A DNA stretch of 42,832 bases, taken from positions 1-42,832 of the forward strand of contig JADGCL010000022.1 of assembly GCA_015229005.1 (NCBI GenBank), written 5' to 3'. Origin of the DNA: Magnetococcales bacterium (GTDB taxonomy: Bacteria; Pseudomonadota; Magnetococcia; Magnetococcales; JADGCL01). Under the pieces are notes generated by a model. The model saw only the letters and a program-made list of their open reading frames with translations. It was not told the DNA's origin and did no database searches. Each line of letters opens with the position of its first letter. Positions within the stretch are counted from its first letter, which is position 1. Shown here in pieces: positions 1 to 7,516 of the stretch. The translations under genes were made by a program, and so were the position numbers.

Positions 1-244
1 CGGCCAGCCGGGAGACTTCGCCCTGGGCTTTGGACCACTCCCCGCGAGCTTCCGCCACCCCCTGTTTCAGCTCGCGGAACCCGGCGATCCCTGCCAGGGC
101 AGACTGGATGCGCCGCGCCTCCTCCTGGGCCGCCCGCGCCATGCCCCGGACGCCGCCCGTCACCGCCTGGCGCGCCTGCTCCACGGAACGGGAGAGGTTC
201 CCGGCATCCATGAGAATGGTGAATTCCAGTGCGGTGACGGCCAC
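1..244 (-). CDS. Tail tape measure protein, N-terminal part
   Basis: Partial gene that runs off the left edge; 81 codons are visible. It probably begins at a GTG preceded by AAAGGA six bases upstream. The visible residues are helical and rich in Ala, Arg, Glu and Gln (for example RAAQEEARRIQSALAGIAGF), as is usual for the start of tape measure proteins. The call rests mostly on position: it directly follows the tail chaperone pair, where lambda has gene H. The protein would set tail length and is ejected during infection. The rest of the gene is outside the window, so size and transmembrane segments cannot be checked. Confidence 0.7.
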   Translation of the reverse strand, partial: MAVTALEFTILMDAGNLSRSVEQARQAVTGGVRGMARAAQEEARRIQSALAGIAGFRELKQGVAEARGEWSKAQGEVSRLA

Positions 245-247
245 GTT

Positions 248-427
248 TCATCCTTTGGTGGAGGCGACGATCTCTTCCATGGCGGCCAGGAAGAGTTCCC
301 AGGGGTAGTCCCAAACGAGGGCATGCCCGGCCCGCGCCAGGGCGCAGGCCGAGCGTTCCAGCCGTTTGCGGGCGGTCACGGCATCGCCCGCGCCGCTTCC
401 AGCAGCCGGTCCCGCAGGCGGAAAAAA
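248..427 (-). CDS. gpT-like tail chaperone extension, read by -1 frameshift
   Basis: A short reading frame, open from position 427 to the stop at 250-248, lies in the -1 frame of the preceding chaperone gene. It could start alone at a GTG at 379, which overlaps the chaperone stop as GTGA, giving 43 residues, but no good ribosome-binding site precedes it. The frame is open back to a T TTT TTC slippery heptamer at 427-421, exactly in phase for a -1 shift. A shifted ribosome would make a product of about 146 residues with a Pro/Ala/Gly-rich linker. This is the arrangement of lambda G and GT. Slippage itself is inferred, not shown. Confidence 0.65.
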   Translation of the reverse strand, partial: FFPPAGPAAGSGAGDAVTARKRLERSACALARAGHALVWDYPWELFLAAMEEIVASTKG

Positions 428-687
428 TGGGGGTTGATCTCCCGGCAGGCGGTGATCAGCTCCTCGATCTGCGAGGGGGTCATCTCATCCAGGTCTGCCG
501 CTTGCAGGTCGGTCATGCGGGCCACGTCTCCCAACGAGGCGTCGGCTATGATCCCCTCGGTGACAAGATCGAGGGCCCCTTCTCGCAGCTGGTCCAACTC
601 CTTGAGCCAGAGGCGGACTTCGGCCACGGTCAGTTCGCGGACGGTGACGGTGTGTTCGTCCAGTTGCACTTCCTTGGTGCGCTTCAT
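376..687 (-). CDS. Tail assembly chaperone, gpG-like
   Basis: A 103-residue acidic, helical protein between tail tube and tape measure genes, the position of lambda gpG, which binds the tape measure before tail tube polymerisation. The ATG at 687 is chosen because GGAGGAG lies eight bases upstream. A GTG at 696 overlaps the tail-tube stop but has its Shine-Dalgarno too close. Codons 88-89 (Phe-Phe) form the slippery sequence T TTT TTC, and the -1 frame beyond it is open. Sequence similarity to lambda gpG is not obvious; the call rests on position, size and the frameshift signal. Confidence 0.7.
   Translation of the reverse strand: MKRTKEVQLDEHTVTVRELTVAEVRLWLKELDQLREGALDLVTEGIIADASLGDVARMTDLQAADLDEMTPSQIEELITACREINPHFFRLRDRLLEAARAMP
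421..427 (-). promoter_or_regulatory. Candidate -1 ribosomal frameshift site TTTTTTC
   Basis: On the minus strand the bases read T TTT TTC, with TTT and TTC being zero-frame codons 88 and 89 of the chaperone gene. This fits the X XXY YYZ rule for -1 slippage. The -1 frame stays open from here through position 251. Tail chaperone frameshifting at this gene junction is widespread in long-tailed phages. I did not identify a clear downstream pseudoknot. Confidence 0.6.
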
Positions 688-692
688 CTTTG

Positions 693-1430
693 TCACTCCT
701 CCACCATCTTGATTTCGGCGAACGCGCTGATATCGACCCCCTGGCGGGTGTCGTCCTTGAGCACGGCGGCGGTGAGAGTCAGTCCCGCGAAATCGTCGCC
801 GATGAAGGACAAGTCCTTGGTGGGGGAAAACTTGACCCGGAACAGCTCCACAGAGAGCGGTTTTCCGGCACGGGCGAAGTTGGTTCCGGAGAAGACCACC
901 CGGTATTCTTCCGCCGCCTTGACCAGAGTCTGGATGATGGTCCCGGCGGTTTTGCTATAGGTCACCTTGACCGCCAGACCAGCCGAGGTGATGACGGTCG
1001 ATGTTTCCGATGCAATAATTCCCGCGCTGGTGACCTCGTATTCGCTGGCCGGAATGACCGAATCATCCGATGCTTTTTTCAATGTCACCGCAGTGGGAGC
1101 GATGCCATCCATGGGAATCAGGCATCCGGCATAGGCCGTATGCGTTTGATCGGTGACAACGGTTGAAGCCAGCACGGAGCTGTCCCCGCGCAAGGCCAGG
1201 GCAAGATTTTTGGCCGACAGGGAGAGAAAGCTGAAGGATGCCTCCACCTTGTTGATCCAGCTCACCTGGTCGGCGAGACCACCACCGCCCTGATAGTTCT
1301 TCAGTTCCTTGGTCTCTTCCGAGACCTCCAGTTTGAACTCCTTCACCTGCCCCACCGCCCGCAACGGGCCGCCGGAACGCAGGCCGATGAAAATTTTCCC
1401 CTCGCCAATAAGACTCCATTGGGAAGCCAT
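693..1430 (-). CDS. Major tail tube protein
   Basis: A protein of 245 residues, rich in Thr, Ser and Val and lacking a signal peptide. Its beta-strand-like pattern suits a phage tail tube subunit. The first 60 residues include a Gly-rich loop and a SEETKELKNYQGGGG stretch typical of tail tube proteins that respond to their neighbours in the ring. The middle part (about residues 95-170) resembles a short Ig-like insertion. I take ATG at 1430, with GGAG nine bases upstream, over a TTG at 1445. It lies between the tail terminator and the chaperone, as lambda V lies between U and G. Confidence 0.75.
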   Translation of the reverse strand: MASQWSLIGEGKIFIGLRSGGPLRAVGQVKEFKLEVSEETKELKNYQGGGGLADQVSWINKVEASFSFLSLSAKNLALALRGDSSVLASTVVTDQTHTAYAGCLIPMDGIAPTAVTLKKASDDSVIPASEYEVTSAGIIASETSTVITSAGLAVKVTYSKTAGTIIQTLVKAAEEYRVVFSGTNFARAGKPLSVELFRVKFSPTKDLSFIGDDFAGLTLTAAVLKDDTRQGVDISAFAEIKMVEE

Positions 1431-1445
1431 GGCCTTGATCTCCAA

Positions 1446-1862
1446 TCAATCCGAAACGTTGAACACGAACCCCGTGGCGAAAGCCACCGGGAAGTAAAAC
1501 ACCCCCGCCGGGGTCCGGTCGGGGGTGTGGGAAGAAGCCACCCGCCGCAGGGGCGAGAAGCGGCCCCCCGGCGGTCGCCAACCGGCCAGGGCCGACAGCG
1601 TCCGCGAGATCATGGACCCGGCCTCGCCCTCCGCGTCACGGGCGATCACCACCACGGCCCAGCGCTGCTCGACCTTGTGATCGCACCCGTTGGGAATGCC
1701 CTCGCCGGGTGTGTCCCCCTCCAGGAACACCAGGAGCGACGGCGCGAGATCCGGCGTCTCCCGGATCTCGGCCAGGCTCCAGGAGGGTGCTACCCGGAGG
1801 TCGGGCAGGTGCTCCTTGAGGTGTGCGATGATCAGCCCGCCCGCTTCCAGATAGTCGTCCAT
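1446..1862 (-). CDS. Tail terminator-like protein (Gp37/DUF1834 type)
   Basis: 138 residues. The pattern is that of small tail-terminator proteins: an N-terminal helix (DDYLEAGGLIIAHLKEHLP), a central strand with a hydrophobic VVVIA core, an LAGWRPPGG turn, and a C-terminal YFPVAFATGFVF strand. Such proteins cap the tail tube and join it to the head. The ATG overlaps the preceding stop as TAATG, so translation is coupled. The position matches lambda U. The family name is from pattern memory and has moderate certainty. Confidence 0.6.
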   Translation of the reverse strand: MDDYLEAGGLIIAHLKEHLPDLRVAPSWSLAEIRETPDLAPSLLVFLEGDTPGEGIPNGCDHKVEQRWAVVVIARDAEGEAGSMISRTLSALAGWRPPGGRFSPLRRVASSHTPDRTPAGVFYFPVAFATGFVFNVSD

Positions 1863-3085
1863 TACGCCCCGGTCACCACGGAGCGCACCGCCCGGAGATC
1901 GGCGGCCTCGCCGCTGGAGGCGCGCAGGCGCAGCACCTGGGCGCTCCCCGCGCCGTTCAGATCGACGTCGAAGTCCAGTTGGGAGATGCTGCCGGTTTTG
2001 AGGATGGCGAAGGCGGTGTGCTTGGCCTGGGTCGCATCGGCGGTTCCCGCACCATCGTGGACGGCCAGGATCTTGCCGCTCCAGACCTTGGCGGGATTGG
2101 CGACGGAACGGGCGTGGATCGTCCACTCCACGGCCAGGGCGTCGTCCACCGGAACGCTGTCCAGGGTGACGGCGGTGGTGACGGCGGTGGCCCCGTTCTC
2201 GGTGCGGGTGTCGGCCAGCCGGTCGTCCAGCAGGGAAAGGTTGGCGTTGACCGGATTGCCGCTGGAGATGATGCGGGTGGAGGTGGGGTTGGAGCCGAGG
2301 GCGGTGTCCAGGGCCTGGAGGTTGCGATTCACCGCCTGGTCGGAGATGGAACCGCCGGGGACGCTGCGGGCCGCCGGGCTGGCCACCGGCGCGCCGATCT
2401 CCGCGTCCAGATCGCCAATGGCCTTCTCCAGGGGATCGTCGTCGGTGACGATGTGGGTGCTGGCGTAGTCCGGCATCTCGCTGCCGTTGCCGGACTTGCC
2501 GATGAAGGCCTGCAAGAAGGCGATCTCGGTGGAAGATGCCGCTCCCTGCTGCACCCAGAGCGCACCATTGTAGACGAACTGCCGCCCGGCGTCGCTCCCC
2601 TCCTGGATGAAGACGGCGTCGCCCTTGCTGGCGTTGTTGCCGTCCTCGGTCAGGGTGGCCCCGGAGCCGGGGATGCCGGTGACGATGAAGACGTTCTTCG
2701 CCGCCCCGGCGATGTTGTCGAAAAGGATGCGGTCGCCCTCGACCAGGGTCACGCCGTCGATGGTCCCGGTGTTCACCGCCGTTTCGGCGGTGGCGAGATC
2801 GGCGTGGGCGGTTCCATCCCGCAGCCGGGCCGGTTCGCGCCAGGACTGGCCCAGCATGGCCGCGTCCAGATCGTCCTTGCCCTGGAGCCGCACCCACTTG
2901 TCGGCGCCGCTGCCCGCCAGCTTCTTGCCGTAGAAGAGACCGTTGGTGAGGTCGAGATAGAGCGAGCCGCGCCCGGCCTCGTCGGACAGACCGCCGGACC
3001 CGCCCGGCGCACCCTCGCCGGAGAGCAGATTGGCCGTGCCGAAGCTGATGCCGGTGCGAACCTCGAAAAGTGCGGGAATACCCAT
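1862..3085 (-). CDS. Virion surface or fibre-like protein
   Basis: 407 residues, dominated by Gly, Ala, Asp, Ser and Thr, with no signal peptide or membrane segment. The N-terminus contains an LSGEGAPGGSGGLSDEAGRG linker followed by YLDLTNGLFYGKK, a pattern seen in phage fibre and appendage proteins. A later segment carries repeated units around LQALDTALGSN and LSLLDDRLADTR that may be trimerising helices. AGGAGG lies eight bases before the ATG, one of the strongest ribosome-binding sites in the operon, suggesting high expression. The exact role (head fibre, tail fibre or decoration) cannot be settled here. Confidence 0.5.
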   Translation of the reverse strand: MGIPALFEVRTGISFGTANLLSGEGAPGGSGGLSDEAGRGSLYLDLTNGLFYGKKLAGSGADKWVRLQGKDDLDAAMLGQSWREPARLRDGTAHADLATAETAVNTGTIDGVTLVEGDRILFDNIAGAAKNVFIVTGIPGSGATLTEDGNNASKGDAVFIQEGSDAGRQFVYNGALWVQQGAASSTEIAFLQAFIGKSGNGSEMPDYASTHIVTDDDPLEKAIGDLDAEIGAPVASPAARSVPGGSISDQAVNRNLQALDTALGSNPTSTRIISSGNPVNANLSLLDDRLADTRTENGATAVTTAVTLDSVPVDDALAVEWTIHARSVANPAKVWSGKILAVHDGAGTADATQAKHTAFAILKTGSISQLDFDVDLNGAGSAQVLRLRASSGEAADLRAVRSVVTGA

Positions 3086-3104
3086 GGGAAAAACCTCCTG
3101 TGTG

Positions 3105-3644
3105 TCAGTCGAAGAGGCCGATGCGGACGGCCTTGATGGTCAGGGGACCGTCGTGGCGGCTGGTGAGGGTTAGTTGCATGGCGTCGCCATCCTCCGTCGC
3201 ATCCAGGTCGTAGCGAAGCAGGCCGGTGTCGCCGAGCAGGGCGAACTCCACGAAGCGGACCTCGTGGTTCTTGCGCAGACAGTTGATCTCGCTGGAGACG
3301 ATCAGGCCGTTGGCCTCGTCGGCCACTAGCAGCAGCCATTTGACGGCCCGGTAGGCGGCGGTCCGGTCCACCACCACCGTGGCCCCCGGCACTACCCCCT
3401 CCAGGCGGATGGGAGCTGGTGAAGTTGCTGCCCCCGCTGGTTGGGAGAACTGGAACGCCAGCCGCTCCTCACGGAGCAGGACGCCGAGTTTCTCCTCCAG
3501 CACTGGGGCGAGGATGTCGTTTTCCCCAGGAGGCGCGGCGAAGGTCAGCCGCTCCTCGCGGATGGAGACGTTGATCCCCTCCTGGCTGACCGGGGTGTGG
3601 AGGGTCTCCCGGACCACCGCCACCTGGATGGTCTGGTTGGCCAT
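3105..3644 (-). CDS. Phage virion-associated protein of unknown function
   Basis: 179 residues. The N-terminal 65 residues contain two similar beta-hairpin-like stretches, VSIREERLTF and VLLREERLAF, which look like an internal duplication. The C-terminal half (from about residue 85) reads as a beta-sandwich: VVVDRTAAYRAVKWLLLVAD, then EVRFVEFALLGDTG, then MQLTLTSRHDGPLTIKAVRIGL. I do not recognise the family. It sits between a BppU-like protein and the fibre-like protein, so a structural role outside the capsid or baseplate is likely. Confidence 0.5.
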   Translation of the reverse strand: MANQTIQVAVVRETLHTPVSQEGINVSIREERLTFAAPPGENDILAPVLEEKLGVLLREERLAFQFSQPAGAATSPAPIRLEGVVPGATVVVDRTAAYRAVKWLLLVADEANGLIVSSEINCLRKNHEVRFVEFALLGDTGLLRYDLDATEDGDAMQLTLTSRHDGPLTIKAVRIGLFD

Positions 3645-3648
3645 GGGA

Positions 3649-4017
3649 TCACCCGATGCGGCGGGTGACGTCGGGCAGAACGGCGATGCGGCCGCTCATC
3701 AGGGTGGTGACCACCGGCGGCGCGCCTGGGATCACCCGTTGCAGGTCGTAGAAGTAGGTTCCCGGTTCGAGGTTGCCGGTCTCGCCGGAATCCAGGGTCA
3801 GAACGCCGATCCCCGCCGCCGCGTCCGTCCCCGCCGGGAAGATCACCCGTTTTTGCAGAGCCGCCTGTTCGTCGGGGTCGGCGAGGTCGCGCTTGAGGGT
3901 GAACCAGAGTTCGTGGCCGGTGATGTCGAGGGCCTTGCCGTCGCTCTCCGTGAAGGAGAAGCGCAGCACCTTGGTGTCGCCCCGGTAGAAGGGCGACAGG
4001 GTGGCGTTGGCGGTCAT
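3649..4017 (-). CDS. BppU-like beta-sandwich phage protein
   Basis: 122 residues with the pattern of small phage beta-sandwich domains related to the N-terminus of BppU baseplate proteins: an opening FYRGDTKVLRFSF, then a GKALDITGHELWFTLKRD strand pair, a central GVLTLDSGETGNL, and a closing PGTYFYDLQRV followed by SGRIAVLPDVTRR. Such domains attach fibres or decorate the virion. The gene follows the gpFII-like gene with a ten-base gap, and a GAGG lies eight bases before the ATG. The fold assignment is by pattern only. Confidence 0.55.
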   Translation of the reverse strand: MTANATLSPFYRGDTKVLRFSFTESDGKALDITGHELWFTLKRDLADPDEQAALQKRVIFPAGTDAAAGIGVLTLDSGETGNLEPGTYFYDLQRVIPGAPPVVTTLMSGRIAVLPDVTRRIG

Positions 4018-4027
4018 GGCGCGGACC

Positions 4028-4390
4028 TCAGGGAGCTGGAAGACGATCCAAAATCAACAGGGCGGAACCGGCCCCGTCCGGGATCGACTCCCGGACCCGG
4101 TAGGAGACCCCGCCCACCGTCGCCTCGTCCCCGGCCAGGGGATCGAAACCCAGGTCCACCGGACGCAGCTCCAGGGTGGTGCGGGGGACCACGGCCTCGA
4201 GGCCGTTTTCTCCCGCGCCCATGAGGGTGAGTGTCTCCCGCCGGTCGTCGAGGATGCCGGTGACCGGAACCTCCCGCCCCCCAAGCTCCGGGCGGTTGCG
4301 GAGCGAGGGGCGGTAGGCGACGGCCACGCCAAAGGCCTCCCGGCAGGCCTGCTGGAGACCGGCTACAGCCTGCTCCCAATCCCCGGTCAC
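4028..4390 (-). CDS. Head-tail attachment protein, gpFII-like
   Basis: 120 residues starting at a GTG that overlaps the capsid gene stop as GTGA. The order of elements follows lambda gpFII (117 residues): an N-terminal helix (WEQAVAGLQQACREAFG), a VTGILDDRRETL strand, a LELRPVDLGFDPLAGDEATV segment, and a final YRVRESIPDGAGSALLIL hairpin. In lambda this protein completes the head and gives the tail its docking site. The position just after the major capsid gene agrees. The usual FI gene is absent, as in many lambda relatives. Confidence 0.65.
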   Translation of the reverse strand: MTGDWEQAVAGLQQACREAFGVAVAYRPSLRNRPELGGREVPVTGILDDRRETLTLMGAGENGLEAVVPRTTLELRPVDLGFDPLAGDEATVGGVSYRVRESIPDGAGSALLILDRLPAP

Positions 4391-5397
4391 GCCGTCACCT
4401 TGACGAGGACGCCGGGCCGGTGGCACATGGGCAGGGGGTTGGATTGGGTGTGCAGGTCGGTGCCGCGCTCGAACTTGCGCGGTTCCTGCTTGGCGTAGAG
4501 GGGCTGGCCCAGGGTGTTGACCGATTCGTTGAAATCCGCCGGGGCGAAATAGCTGGCGAAGGTCTGCGCCGTGCCGACGGGAAAGGCGTGACCCTCGCCC
4601 TGGGCGATGAAGCGGCGAACGGTTCCCTCCGGATCGGTGGCCTGACCGCGATATTCCTCGAAGGTCACTCCGGCGAAGGTGAAACCCTTGCGCTGGTCGG
4701 CGCGCAGGGCCTCGCCCTGCTGCCACAGCTCCCAGGCCTTCACCACCTTGGCGTGGCCGGTGAGGGCGTCGAAGAACTCCGGCGACACCAGGCAGCCCAC
4801 CCCGGTCATGAACTCGCCGCGCAGGTTGTCCTCGATGTGGCGCTTCAGCTCCAGACACTTGGCTTTCACGTCGGTGCTGGCGTTGGAAAGGTCGAAGGCG
4901 ATGGTCTTGGGGGTGATGCCGAACTCCACGTACAGATCGTAAAGGACGCTGCCGTCGGCATCGAGGATCACCCCCTTGAGTGCGCCCATGCGCAGATGCT
5001 CCAGGGTGATGGCGTGCTTGTCCCGCATGGATTGCAGGTGCAGGGCCATGACGTCGGCCAGGGCCGCCAGTTCGCCCTCGGAACCGAAGGCGCGGATGCC
5101 CTGGACTTCCTCGGGGAGCACAACGTCATCATGAGGAATGTGAGGGATGACGAAGGAGCGAATCTTGCGCTTGCCCCGTGTCCCGACGGTGCCGGGGGAA
5201 CCGACCACGGCGGTGGGCAACAGCGACAGCACCCCGTTGCGCTCCTCGAGGGCGATGTTGCGCAGGCGCACGGGCCGGGCGGGCATCAGGCCCATTTCCT
5301 CGACCCGCCCGTAGCGGTTGGGCAGCAGGTTGAGGGCGGCGGTGAGGGCCACCGCGCCGAAAGCGTCCTGGGAAAAGGGATTGCTGGCGAGCGGCAT
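4387..5397 (-). CDS. Major capsid protein, lambda gpE family
   Basis: 336 residues, close to lambda gpE (341). Family features are a start with NPFSQDAFGAVALTAALN, the RKIRSFVIPHIPHDDVV segment, the long spine helix around DVMALHLQSMRDKHAITLEHL, a GVILDADGSVLYDLYVEFG hairpin, and a C-terminal LPMCHRPGVLVKVT end. It builds the procapsid shell and is stabilised by the gpD-like protein encoded upstream. The ATG is two bases beyond the gpD stop and uses AAGGGGG inside that gene as its Shine-Dalgarno. Longer open frames upstream are out of phase with the gpD gene and are not coding. Confidence 0.9.
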   Translation of the reverse strand: MPLASNPFSQDAFGAVALTAALNLLPNRYGRVEEMGLMPARPVRLRNIALEERNGVLSLLPTAVVGSPGTVGTRGKRKIRSFVIPHIPHDDVVLPEEVQGIRAFGSEGELAALADVMALHLQSMRDKHAITLEHLRMGALKGVILDADGSVLYDLYVEFGITPKTIAFDLSNASTDVKAKCLELKRHIEDNLRGEFMTGVGCLVSPEFFDALTGHAKVVKAWELWQQGEALRADQRKGFTFAGVTFEEYRGQATDPEGTVRRFIAQGEGHAFPVGTAQTFASYFAPADFNESVNTLGQPLYAKQEPRKFERGTDLHTQSNPLPMCHRPGVLVKVTA

Positions 5398-5399
5398 GA

Positions 5400-5774
5400 T
5401 TACACCCCCTTGCGGACCAGGAGGCCCCGGTCCTTCAGTTGATTGATGGCGGCGTTCTGCTGTCCGGTGGTAATTCCGGCGGGCCAGACCAGGGCGGTGT
5501 CGGCGACGATGGCGTGGCGGGCGAGCATCACTCCCTGGGCGTCGGCACTGGTGGCGTCCACCAGAGTCAACAAGACCCCGGCGGCGTTTTCGGTTCCGTC
5601 GGTGGCGGCAGGGTCGAGGGCGTGGACCTTGCCATCGGCGGTCTTGAGGCCGACCACGGTTCCCAGCATCAGATTCTGGCCGCTGGCCACGATCACGGCG
5701 TCCCGGCTGTAGAGGCTGGGGGCTTCGTACTTCAATAAGTCGCCCAGATTGGTGGATTCGGTGATGACGGGCAT
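5400..5774 (-). CDS. Capsid decoration protein, lambda gpD family
   Basis: 124 residues. The family pattern is clear: an N-terminal arm (MPVITESTNLGDLLKYE), then SRDAVIVASGQNLMLGTVVG, a central HALDPAATDGTENAAGVLL, and a C-terminal TALVWPAGITTGQQNAAINQLKD... stretch ending in a charged tail. gpD trimers bind the three-fold positions of the expanded head and stabilise it after DNA packaging. The gene lies three bases after the protease/scaffold gene, with GGGAGGGG eight bases before the ATG. Confidence 0.85.
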   Translation of the reverse strand: MPVITESTNLGDLLKYEAPSLYSRDAVIVASGQNLMLGTVVGLKTADGKVHALDPAATDGTENAAGVLLTLVDATSADAQGVMLARHAIVADTALVWPAGITTGQQNAAINQLKDRGLLVRKGV

Positions 5775-5777
5775 GGC

Positions 5778-6119
5778 TTACGCCCCTCCCAGGGCAGGGT
5801 GTTGGGTGGCCAGCTTGCGGCAGGCGCTGACCACCGGGTTGGTATCGAGCTGGGCGGTGGGCTGGATGCGGGTGCCGTCTCCCGGCAGAAGCTGGGATTG
5901 GATCTCCGGCCCGGTGGCGCGACGGGCCATCAGCTCCTTGCGCACCTGCCCCTCGCTCAGGCCGCGAGCGATGAAATCGCCCGCCAAATGGGGCGCGTCG
6001 GCCAGGGCGCAAAGATCGACGATGGCCTGGGCTTCCTGCTGGAACTGCTGGCGTCCCTCGGCGCGCAGGGTGTTGGGATCAGGGGTGACGGCTCCTGCCG
6101 CCGGGAGGGGTGTCTCCAT
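5778..6119 (-). CDS. Nested capsid scaffold protein, Nu3-like
   Basis: An internal in-frame ATG at 6119 begins a 113-residue product identical to the end of the S49 protease. It is preceded by AAGGAG with six-base spacing, an almost ideal ribosome-binding site that would be hard to explain by chance inside a coding region. The product is helical (TLRAEGRQQFQQEAQAIVDL, then a QVRKELMARRATGPEIQSQL region), as scaffolds are. Lambda makes its scaffold Nu3 from the same kind of nested start within gene C. Confidence 0.75.
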   Translation of the reverse strand: METPLPAAGAVTPDPNTLRAEGRQQFQQEAQAIVDLCALADAPHLAGDFIARGLSEGQVRKELMARRATGPEIQSQLLPGDGTRIQPTAQLDTNPVVSACRKLATQHPALGGA

Positions 6120-6989
6120 GCGAAACTCCTTCTGATGAATGGTGACGGTGGTACGCGGTGGGGTGATGGCGGAGGAAAGGTCGGTCAGGGCGTCGCGGAA
6201 CGTCCCCACCCGGTCGGCCAGCCCGGCGTCCACCGCGTTGGCCCCAAAATAGATCCCGGCCTCGGTGGCGCGGACTGCCTCTTCGGTCAGACCCCGGTTG
6301 GCGGCCACCGTCTGGACAAACATCCCGTAGAGCCGGTCAACCTCGGCCTGAAGGCGGTTACGGGCGTCGCCGGAGAGCGGTTCGTGGCTGCTGAAATCGT
6401 TCTTGCGCGCCCCGGCGAAGACCGTGGTGTAGCTCCGTCCTTCCTGGGCGTCCCGCCGGGATTCGTCCACATGGACGGCGATGATACCGATGCTGCCGAC
6501 CCCGGCGGTCTGCGGCAGGTAGATGCGCTCGGCAGCGGAAGCGAGCAGATAGGCCGCCGAAAAGGCGTCGTCGGCGACTGCCCAGACCGGCTTGCCCTGC
6601 CGGGCTTCGCGGATCAGGGCCGCCAGATCGAACACCCCACCCACTTCGCCGCCGGGGCTGTCGATGTCCAGCAGGATGGCCTTGGCCACCGGATCAGTGG
6701 CGGCGTCCAGGATCATCTCCTCGACGGCGGCGTAGCTGGTGAGGCCGGAAGCGGCTTCCACTGCGCCGACCCGCTTGGCCAGGGTGCCGTGGATGGGTAC
6801 GATGGCGATGCCGTTGGGGGTGATGATGAGGCCGTCCGATGCAGCGGGGGGTGGCACCTCGGGGGCGAAACCGGCGGGGTCGATGCCCACCCTGGGACCG
6901 ACGACCGCCAGGATGGTCTCCAGCTTGGCGCGCTCCACCAGCAGGGGCACGCCAAGCACCCGACCCGCGAGGTGTGGCAGGAAGTTCAT
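5778..6989 (-). CDS. Prohead protease, S49 family (lambda gpC-like)
   Basis: 403 residues. The ClpP/crotonase-like S49 core spans about residues 55-265: GIAIVPIHGTL, LLDIDSPGGEVGG, the nucleophile-region DDAFSAAYLLASAAE, VGSIGI, and the probable catalytic Lys in AGARKNDFSS. Beyond about residue 290 the sequence changes to a helical, Gln/Ala-rich scaffold region. The enzyme matures the portal and scaffold inside the procapsid. ATG at 6989 overlaps the upstream stop as ATGA and has GGAGG nine bases ahead. A nested in-frame scaffold gene shares its 3' end, as in lambda C/Nu3. Confidence 0.85.
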   Translation of the reverse strand: MNFLPHLAGRVLGVPLLVERAKLETILAVVGPRVGIDPAGFAPEVPPPAASDGLIITPNGIAIVPIHGTLAKRVGAVEAASGLTSYAAVEEMILDAATDPVAKAILLDIDSPGGEVGGVFDLAALIREARQGKPVWAVADDAFSAAYLLASAAERIYLPQTAGVGSIGIIAVHVDESRRDAQEGRSYTTVFAGARKNDFSSHEPLSGDARNRLQAEVDRLYGMFVQTVAANRGLTEEAVRATEAGIYFGANAVDAGLADRVGTFRDALTDLSSAITPPRTTVTIHQKEFRMETPLPAAGAVTPDPNTLRAEGRQQFQQEAQAIVDLCALADAPHLAGDFIARGLSEGQVRKELMARRATGPEIQSQLLPGDGTRIQPTAQLDTNPVVSACRKLATQHPALGGA

Positions 6990-7516
6990 GCGATGCAGCC
7001 TCCAGAAAGGCGAAACCCCGCCGGAGCGGGGTCTGTGGTGGATGAGGAAGGGCGTTCCCACAACCAGATGTACTTGTTGCGACCGGGGCGTCCCGAACGT
7101 GTATCTCGCCCGGAATGGGAATACCCCACCCGCCGCCAGCCATCGAACCGATAGAGGTTGCCCGAATGCTGCGCCGCATCCTGGTAGCTGATGGCGTAAC
7201 GGTATCCGCCCGCCAGATCAGGAAAGACGAATTCCCGCCAGAGGCGCAGCACGATCCGGCATAGACCCGGCCTTGCCGCGCACAACCGCGAAAGCTCGAC
7301 GGTGTTGCTCCGGTCCAAGTTCAGCCCATCCATGCCCCCGACCCGCTCTCGGATGAGCGTGGAGGTCATCGTGACGGCCATCGGTTCTCCATCGAGCAAC
7401 AGTCCGTGGTGAACCCCTCGCTGGTTCCCGCGCAGCAGTGGGCCCATGCGGTGTTCCCACGCGATCAAACAGGCATTGGCCGATTCCAGGCTGATGGGTT
7501 CGTAGGTGATGATCAC
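6986..7516 (-). CDS. Mom-like (GNAT-fold) acyltransferase
   Basis: 176 residues from a GTG that overlaps the portal stop (GTGA); its own stop overlaps the protease ATG (ATGA), so three genes are translationally coupled. Motifs recall the Mom/GNAT-fold family: VELSRLCAARPGLCRIVLRLW in the middle, then YAISYQDAAQHSGNLYRFDGW with the S-Y-D...H-x-G-x-x-Y pattern, and a basic end RSGRPGRNKYIWLW. Mu Mom modifies adenine to hide phage DNA from restriction. Only the C-terminal part of the longer open frame is real; the upstream part is out-of-frame portal sequence. Function is inferred; a different phage acyltransferase is possible. Confidence 0.55.
   Translation of the reverse strand: MIITYEPISLESANACLIAWEHRMGPLLRGNQRGVHHGLLLDGEPMAVTMTSTLIRERVGGMDGLNLDRSNTVELSRLCAARPGLCRIVLRLWREFVFPDLAGGYRYAISYQDAAQHSGNLYRFDGWRRVGYSHSGRDTRSGRPGRNKYIWLWERPSSSTTDPAPAGFRLSGGCIA
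7015..7032 (-). terminator. Hairpin upstream of the protease ribosome-binding site
   Basis: ACCCCGC-TCCG-GCGGGGT (minus strand) forms a 7-bp stem followed by TTCGCCTTTCT and then the GGAGG of the protease gene. It lies inside the end of the Mom-like gene. The layout (hairpin, short pyrimidine run, GGAG) repeats before the endolysin at 18663-18695. It could be a partial terminator or a processing site that tunes late gene expression. Confidence 0.4.
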
